61,777 nt of DNA from ZLKRG44 sp964555705 (GTDB taxonomy: Bacteria; Planctomycetota; Phycisphaerae; Phycisphaerales; SM1A02), in assembly GCA_964555705.1 (NCBI GenBank), contig CAZKTN010000012.1, positions 1 to 61,777 on the forward strand. The letters run 5' to 3'. Of this stretch, positions 53,770 through 61,777 are shown one piece after another. The translations under genes were made by a program, and so were the position numbers. Numbering within the stretch: position 1 is the stretch's first letter; each line of letters opens with the position of its first letter. The notes under the pieces were generated by a model. That model made no database searches. It worked only from the letters and a program-made list of their open reading frames with translations, and had not been told where the DNA came from.

Positions 53770-55221
53770 ATGGCCACGCCGGACAACGACCCATCGCGCA
53801 GCTACCGATCGCCGCTCGAGACGCGTAACGCGTCGCGCGCCATGCGCACCATCTGGAGCGAGCACCACCGCTTCGCCACGTGGCGCCGCATCTGGCTCGC
53901 GCTCGCGAAGGCGCAGCACGAGCTCAATCTTGGGCCCAAGGCCGAGCAGGTCGCGGCGATCGAGGCTGCGCTCGACGATATCGATCTTGAGGCCGCCGCC
54001 CGCCACGAGCGCGAGCTGCGCCATGACGTGATGGCGCACGTGCACACCCTCGGCGACGCCGCACCGGCCGCACGCGCGATCATCCACCTCGGCGCCACCA
54101 GCCAGGACGTGGTGTGCAACGCGGACGCGCTCCTGCAGCGCGAGGCGCTCACGCTCACCGCGCAGAGGCTCGCGCGCGTGGTGGACCGCCTCGCCGCCTT
54201 CGCCGAGCGCTGGAAGTCGCAGCCCGCGCTCGGGTTCACGCACTACCAGCCCGCGCAGCCGGTCACCGTCGGCCGGCGAGCGGCGCAGTGGGCGCAGGAC
54301 TTCGCGGTCGCCCTCGCCGAAGTCGAGTCGCGCCTCGAGGGGCTCCGCCTTCGCGGGCTGCGCGGCGCCACAGGCACGCAGGCGTCGTACCTCTCGCTCT
54401 GCGGCGGCCGCGGCGAGCGCGTGGCGCAGCTCGAGCAGTCCTTCGCGTCGCACCTCGGGTGGCCGCACGAGCGCATGTGGCCGCTCTCCGCGCAGACATA
54501 CCCGCGCATCGCCGATGCGCAGATGCTCTCGAGCCTCGCGGTCGCCGCGTGCGCGGTGCACAAGTGCGCCACCGACCTGCGCCTGCTCTGCAACCTGCGC
54601 GAGATCGACGAGCCCTTCGAGAGCAACCAGATCGGCTCGAGCGCGATGCCATACAAGCGCAACCCGATGCGCTGCGAGCGCGCCACCGGCCTCGCGCGCT
54701 TCGTCATGTCGCTTGCGCACAACGCCTACGACACCGCGGCCACCCAGTGGCTCGAGCGCTCTCTCGACGACAGCTCCAACCGCCGCCTGTCGATACCCGA
54801 GGCGTTCCTGGCGCTCGACGGCGCGCTCGAGATCATGGCCAACGTCGCTGGCGGGCTCGTCGTGTACCCGCGGCAGGTGTCAGCGCGTCTCGCGGCCGAG
54901 CTCCCGTTCCTCGCCACCGAGGAGATCATGCTCGCCGCTGTCGCACGCGGCGCCGACCGTCAGGATGCGCATGAGGCCATCCGCCGCCACGCGCAGGCCG
55001 CAGCGCACCGCATCAAGGCGGAAGGCGCGCCCAACGACCTGCTCTCGCGGCTCACCTCCGATGCGATGTTCACCGGGTGCGACCTCGATGCCGTGGTCGA
55101 CCCCGACCGCTACATCGGCCTGGCCGTCGCGCAGACCGACGCGTTCCTCCGCGACGTCGCCGAGCCGATCCGGGCGCGCTACGCGGCCGCGCTCTCCCAT
55201 GAGCCCGAGCTTCGCGTCTGA
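53770..55221 (+). CDS. purB: Adenylosuccinate lyase
   Basis: PurB acts twice in purine synthesis, on SAICAR and on adenylosuccinate. The start 'MATPDNDPSRSYRSPLETRN' has the family Y-x-[ST]-P-L. 'DVMAHVHTLGDAAPAARAII' and 'HLGATSQDVVCNADAL' carry catalytic residues, 'GFTHYQPAQPVTVGRRAAQW' follows, and 'GSSAMPYKRNPMRCE' is the superfamily signature with the mobile Ser loop. 483 aa. It lies 13 bases after plsY, with no other pur genes nearby. Confidence 0.96.
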   Translation: MATPDNDPSRSYRSPLETRNASRAMRTIWSEHHRFATWRRIWLALAKAQHELNLGPKAEQVAAIEAALDDIDLEAAARHERELRHDVMAHVHTLGDAAPAARAIIHLGATSQDVVCNADALLQREALTLTAQRLARVVDRLAAFAERWKSQPALGFTHYQPAQPVTVGRRAAQWAQDFAVALAEVESRLEGLRLRGLRGATGTQASYLSLCGGRGERVAQLEQSFASHLGWPHERMWPLSAQTYPRIADAQMLSSLAVAACAVHKCATDLRLLCNLREIDEPFESNQIGSSAMPYKRNPMRCERATGLARFVMSLAHNAYDTAATQWLERSLDDSSNRRLSIPEAFLALDGALEIMANVAGGLVVYPRQVSARLAAELPFLATEEIMLAAVARGADRQDAHEAIRRHAQAAAHRIKAEGAPNDLLSRLTSDAMFTGCDLDAVVDPDRYIGLAVAQTDAFLRDVAEPIRARYAAALSHEPELRV

Positions 55222-55293
55222 ACGGACCCTACCGCCGCGGGCATTCACGCACTGTCCCGAACCACCTCGCGCCGCGCTCGCGCACCAATCCCC

Positions 55294-55881
55294 ATGGTCC
55301 CGACATCCAACGACCCTCTCGCCGCCCTCAGCGCCGACCGCGCCGCACTCCTCGTGATCGATGTTCAGGAGCGCTTTGCGGGGTCCATCGCGGGCTGGTC
55401 CGCGCTGCTCGAGCGTGTCGCCGCCCTCTGCGACGGCGCCCGCGCGCTCGGCGTCCCGGTCGCCGCCACCGAGCAGTACGTGAAGGGGCTCGGGCGGACC
55501 GTCGACCGAGTGAAGGCCGCGATCGGCCCTGACGCGCCCCCTGTCGAGAAGATGCGCTTCAGCGCGCTCGTCCCGGAGATCCGAAACTGGTTCGACGGCA
55601 CCGGGCGAAGCCAGCTGATCCTCTGCGGCATCGAGGCGCACGTCTGCGTGCTCCAGACCGCGCTCGATGCCCGCCGCGCCGGCATCTCCACCTGGCTCGC
55701 CACAGACGCGATCTCTGCGGGGCAGCCCGACCAGGTTGCGCCGGCCATGCACCGCATGCAGCGGGCTGGCTGCACCCCTACGGGCGTCGTCAGTTGCCTC
55801 TACGAGATGTCCGGATCTGCCGAGCACCCCGCGTTCAAGTCAGTGCTCAATGCGGCAAAGCGTGCGCTGGCAGCGCACTGA
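55294..55881 (+). CDS. Isochorismatase-family cysteine hydrolase
   Basis: The catalytic triad is visible: Asp in 'ALLVIDVQERFAG', Lys in 'PVEKMRFSAL' and Cys in 'LILCGIEAHVCVLQTALDA'. The cis-peptide before Ala in the Cys loop is family-typical. 195 aa. It is not linked to a siderophore cluster, so it is more likely a nicotinamidase-like or YcaC-like hydrolase with an unknown substrate. Confidence 0.88.
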   Translation: MVPTSNDPLAALSADRAALLVIDVQERFAGSIAGWSALLERVAALCDGARALGVPVAATEQYVKGLGRTVDRVKAAIGPDAPPVEKMRFSALVPEIRNWFDGTGRSQLILCGIEAHVCVLQTALDARRAGISTWLATDAISAGQPDQVAPAMHRMQRAGCTPTGVVSCLYEMSGSAEHPAFKSVLNAAKRALAAH

Positions 55882-55899
55882 CCCGTCCAGCCTTTGCCG

Positions 55900-56085
55900 T
55901 CAGGGCTTGGGCTGCTCGCGAGCCGAAAGGATCGCCGCGCGCATCTCCTGCGCCGCGTTCTTGAGGTCCTGCATCGCCGTACGCACCCGCGTGCCCGCAG
56001 CCTTGTTGCCGCCGGCGGCCTTCTCGATGTCGTCCTTGGCGTCGTTGACGATCTTCTGGATCTTCGCGTAGTGGTCGAGAATCAT
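55900..56085 (-). CDS. Histone H1-like small basic protein
   Basis: The 61-residue product begins 'MILDHYAKIQKIVNDAKDDI' and continues 'EKAAGGNKAAGTRVRTAMQD' and 'LKNAAQEMRAAILSAREQ'. This matches the short histone H1/Hc1-like proteins of Bacteroidota, Chlamydiae and Planctomycetota that bind DNA, here without the long Lys/Ala tail. It diverges from fabZ. A -10-like TATGAT on the minus strand (56146-56151) may drive it. Confidence 0.75.
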   Translation of the reverse strand: MILDHYAKIQKIVNDAKDDIEKAAGGNKAAGTRVRTAMQDLKNAAQEMRAAILSAREQPKP

Positions 56086-56203
56086 TCGTAGGTGCTCCCG
56101 TCTGAGTGTGGATCGGCGACCTGCCCACGCGACAGGCCTGCCCCAATCATAGGGACATTTTCGCGTTACATTTGCGCCGCGCCCGCCCCGGGCCCCCCTT
56201 GCC

Positions 56204-56677
56204 GTGGCCACGCCCCCACTCGTCGATCTTTCGTCCATGGACCTCTCGCGCACTTTGCACGGGAAGGATGTCATCGACAAGTACCTGCTGCAGACCGGCC
56301 ACATGCGCATGCTCGACCGCATCATCTGGCAAGGCTCCAACGGCACGACCGTGGTCGGCGCCAAGATGGTCCGCGACGACGAGTTCTGGGTCGACGGCCA
56401 CATCCCGGGCCGCCCGCTCTTCCCCGGCGTGATGATGATCGAGAGCGCCGCGCAGCTCTGCAGCTTCCAGCACACGTGGCTGGGCCGCACGACCGGGTTC
56501 ATGGGATTCACGCGCTGCGACGACGTCGTCTTCCGCGGGCAGGTCGTGCCAGGCGACGACTTCATCATGATCGCCGACGAGATCGAGTTCAACCGCCGCC
56601 GCTTCATCTGCAAGACGCAGGGCTTCGTCAGCGGCAAGATGGTGTTCGAGGCGACCATCACCGGAATGGCGATCTGA
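56204..56677 (+). CDS. fabZ: 3-hydroxyacyl-ACP dehydratase, FabZ-like
   Basis: The hot-dog fold motif 'FWVDGHIPGRPLFPGVMMIE' has the catalytic His and, seven residues after the Pro-Gly-Val, the Glu. 'HMRMLDRIIWQGSNGTTVVG' is a typical start and 'FRGQVVPGDDFIMIADEIEF' the end. GTG 56204 gives 157 aa; ATG 56237 is the alternative. manA follows five bases later. It may act in fatty-acid or lipid A precursor synthesis. Confidence 0.88.
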   Translation: MATPPLVDLSSMDLSRTLHGKDVIDKYLLQTGHMRMLDRIIWQGSNGTTVVGAKMVRDDEFWVDGHIPGRPLFPGVMMIESAAQLCSFQHTWLGRTTGFMGFTRCDDVVFRGQVVPGDDFIMIADEIEFNRRRFICKTQGFVSGKMVFEATITGMAI

Positions 56678-56681
56678 CGCG

Positions 56682-57662
56682 ATGCCCCTCGCGCCGATCG
56701 TCCTCGAGCCGATCGTGCATCCGCGGGCATGGGGCAGCGAGCTGTGGCTCCTCGCCGACCTGCCGCCGAATGTCGCCAACGGACGCTCGCGCATCGTGCG
56801 CGGCGCGCACGCAGGACGCACGCTCCACGAGCTTCTCGCCGATTCGCAGGTGCGCGCGCAGGTCCTCGGCCGCGCATCGCTCGCCGAGCACGGCGGGTTT
56901 CCGCTCCTGGTGAAGATCCTCGATGCGCGCGAGGATCTCTCGGTGCAGGTGCATCCAAGCGCGGCATACGCCGCGCGCCACCGGGGTGCGCACGTCAAGA
57001 GCGAGATGTGGCTGGTGCTCGATGCGGCGCCTGGTGCGCACATCTACCGAGGGATCAGGCACGGCATAGGGCGCGACGACCTCGAGCGGCTCATCCGCGC
57101 CGACCGCGCGATCGACGCGATGCTCGTGATCGACGCCAGGCCCGGCGACTGCATCTACCTGCCCTCGGGCACGTGCCACGCGCTCGGCGCCGGGATCCGT
57201 GTCGCCGAGGTGCAGACCCCAAGCGACACCACATTCCGCGTGTGGGACTGGGGTCGCCATGATCCGAAGCGGCCGCTCCACATCGAGCAGGCGCTTGAGT
57301 GCATGAGCTTCGGCAGCGACCAGCACCTTGATGCGCCCCCGCCACCTGCGCCCATCGAGGCCGAGGGCACACGCATCGAGACCCTCGTGCGCACGCCTGA
57401 CTTCTCCGTGGAGCGCATCAGCGTGAGTCCCGGCGCGACCTTTCACCAGCGCGGCAGCGGCACCCCAGTCGCCTGGACGATCCTTGATGGCGGCATCGAC
57501 ATCCTGGGCACGGGACCCGTGGAGGCCCCCGCCACCATCCTGCTTCCCGCCGACCGTGCCCCCCTTGCGGCCACCAGCCAAAGGGGCTGCACGATGCTGC
57601 AGGTGCACCTCCCGGACCCCGTACTGGACGCTGCGCCGACCCCGTCCGCACGGCAGGCATAG
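56682..57662 (+). CDS. manA: Mannose-6-phosphate isomerase, class I
   Basis: ManA interconverts mannose 6-phosphate and fructose 6-phosphate. Zinc ligands are visible in 'LSVQVHPSAAYAAR' (Gln and His), 'HVKSEMWLVLDA' (Glu) and 'LPSGTCHALGAGIRVAEV' (His). 'SDTTFRVWDWGRHDP' supplies the active-site Arg. 326 aa, the short bacterial form. It supplies mannose for glycan synthesis, in line with the envelope genes nearby. Confidence 0.93.
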   Translation: MPLAPIVLEPIVHPRAWGSELWLLADLPPNVANGRSRIVRGAHAGRTLHELLADSQVRAQVLGRASLAEHGGFPLLVKILDAREDLSVQVHPSAAYAARHRGAHVKSEMWLVLDAAPGAHIYRGIRHGIGRDDLERLIRADRAIDAMLVIDARPGDCIYLPSGTCHALGAGIRVAEVQTPSDTTFRVWDWGRHDPKRPLHIEQALECMSFGSDQHLDAPPPPAPIEAEGTRIETLVRTPDFSVERISVSPGATFHQRGSGTPVAWTILDGGIDILGTGPVEAPATILLPADRAPLAATSQRGCTMLQVHLPDPVLDAAPTPSARQA

Positions 57663-57743
57663 GCGCCGCCGCCGCCGTCGGGCGCGCCAGCCCCGAACCT
57701 CCCTCCCAGCGGGCACAGACGGGCAGCGAGGGTCCGATTTGGC

Positions 57744-57749
57744 TATATT
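57744..57749 (+). promoter_or_regulatory. Candidate -10 box for atpD
   Basis: TATATT stands out in a GC-rich spacer, 55 bases before the atpD start. No clear -35 box is seen 17 bases upstream. Confidence 0.4.
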
Positions 57750-57756
57750 TGCCGTC

Positions 57757-57777
57757 CCTCCCGGACGCCCCGGGAGG
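57757..57777 (+). promoter_or_regulatory. Perfect 8-bp stem-loop at the probable 5' end of atpD mRNA
   Basis: CCTCCCGG pairs with CCGGGAGG over a 5-base loop. It lies where transcription from the TATATT box would begin and has no T-run, so a stabilising 5' structure is more likely than a terminator. Confidence 0.5.
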
Positions 57778-57803
57778 CCCCAATCGACCCCCAGGAGAGG
57801 CTC

Positions 57804-59246
<1,443 letters not shown>

Positions 59247-59256
59247 CGCGCGCCGC

Positions 59257-61284
<2,028 letters not shown>

Positions 61285-61345
61285 GTGCAGGAATCTACCG
61301 CGACCCTCCGAGCTGCGCGGGCCATGCCTGCCGTGGGGCTCCGTG

Positions 61346-61777
61346 TCAGGGCGCGTGTGCGCGCGCGAGCTCATGCGCCACGCCCGCGAGGTTCATGCGC
61401 ATGAATGCGGCGCCGAGAAACACGGCCCGGTCGGTGGGCGAGACCCCTGCCGCATCCGCACGCGGCCATAGCCACTGCGAGTAGCGGTCGACCGCAGCCG
61501 CGCCCGGCACCCCGTCCGGCACGAGGCCCTCTGCGCAGAGCGATGCGCACAGCGCGTGCTCCTCCTCGAGCCGGTCGCGCAGCTCGCGCAGGTGCGCCCG
61601 TGCGTCAGCGGCAGCGCCCCCATGCGTGAGCCAAAGTATCACCGTGCGGCCAGCGCGCTCCTCAGCATCCACGAGCGCCTCGAGCCGCGAGATGGAGTCG
61701 CGCCACGCCGCCACGTCCATGTCCGATGGCGGCATCGGCACCGCGAGGAACCGCGTTGCGCCGCTCGATCCAGTTGC
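61346..61777 (-). CDS. Hypothetical protein, 5' end outside window
   Basis: The frame is open to the window edge; a GTG at 61741 is the first in-frame candidate but readable codons continue upstream of it. The visible 144 residues contain 'DSISRLEALVDAEERAGRTV', 'LWLTHGGAAADARAHLRELR' and 'AVFLGAAFMRMNLAGVAHEL'. The protein looks soluble and helical. I do not recognise a family. It may be co-transcribed with the kinase gene that follows 61 bases later. Confidence 0.6.
   Translation of the reverse strand, partial: ATGSSGATRFLAVPMPPSDMDVAAWRDSISRLEALVDAEERAGRTVILWLTHGGAAADARAHLRELRDRLEEEHALCASLCAEGLVPDGVPGAAAVDRYSQWLWPRADAAGVSPTDRAVFLGAAFMRMNLAGVAHELARAHAP

Overview
The window is 61.8 kb of high-GC bacterial DNA, almost certainly from Planctomycetota and most likely class Phycisphaerae. 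Lineage marks are a secreted metallopeptidase ending in the paired 'GDLDGDG / NGIDLAILLNAW' dockerin-like tail of Phycisphaerae exported proteins, an H-X9-DG pseudopilin, a membrane Ser/Thr kinase with a helical tail, an STN-domain protein with a glycine-rich linker, and a histone H1-like basic protein. Genes are dense, many overlap by ATGA, and most are housekeeping. I see no prophage, insertion sequence, CRISPR array or obvious genomic island. The assignment rests on gene content only.

Layout. 1-6.8 kb: a cut-off AMMECR1-like protein, an STN protein, an MFS transporter, a GT-C glycosyltransferase and a small protein. 6.7-12 kb: an orphan sensor kinase facing a four-knuckle zinc protein and trmB, then panD-rsfS, rpsU, a NYN nuclease-like gene and pdxH. 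12-20 kb: dnaE, a class IV aminotransferase, a membrane-anchored protein and an ABC-F ATPase. 19.7-24.5 kb: an ECF sigma / RskA-like anti-sigma pair, a pseudopilin, an EEP-fold membrane protein and a HAL2/CysQ-like phosphatase. 24.6-29.6 kb: dnaK behind a consensus sigma-54 promoter, a nucleotidyltransferase with a small overlapping partner, and ptsI. 29.7-37.3 kb: rne-dxr-rseP and a short-chain dehydrogenase. 37.4-43.7 kb: the secreted metallopeptidase, smpB, tRNA-Leu(GAG), queE, a DUF429-like gene, a zinc ribbon and an rluB-type pseudouridine synthase. 43.7-48.5 kb: a secreted protein with eleven repeats of about 27 residues, BrkB/YihY, STAS, a lipoprotein and nuoB. 48.6-57.7 kb: an aminotransferase facing a pfk / gmhB-like / heptosyltransferase / plsY / purB run, an isochorismatase-family gene, the H1-like gene, fabZ and manA. 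57.7-61.8 kb: a lone atpD, a Ser/Thr kinase and a cut-off gene.

How the genes fit together. LPS and envelope functions recur (gmhB-like, heptosyltransferase, plsY, fabZ, GT-C enzyme), implying a Gram-negative-type outer membrane. Several secreted or surface proteins sit near regulators (ECF/anti-sigma, STAS, sensor kinase, Ser/Thr kinase). RNA quality control is well represented (rne, smpB, rsfS, ABC-F, rluB, trmB).

Assembly warning. Four runs of exactly 100 N occur. Three are flanked by identical 55-bp copies, so the contigs overlap and the gaps are artefacts. Removing the N run and one copy restores an intact gene in each case (GT-C enzyme, class IV aminotransferase, nucleotidyltransferase). 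The fourth gap, after nuoB, has no flanking duplication and is a true unknown.
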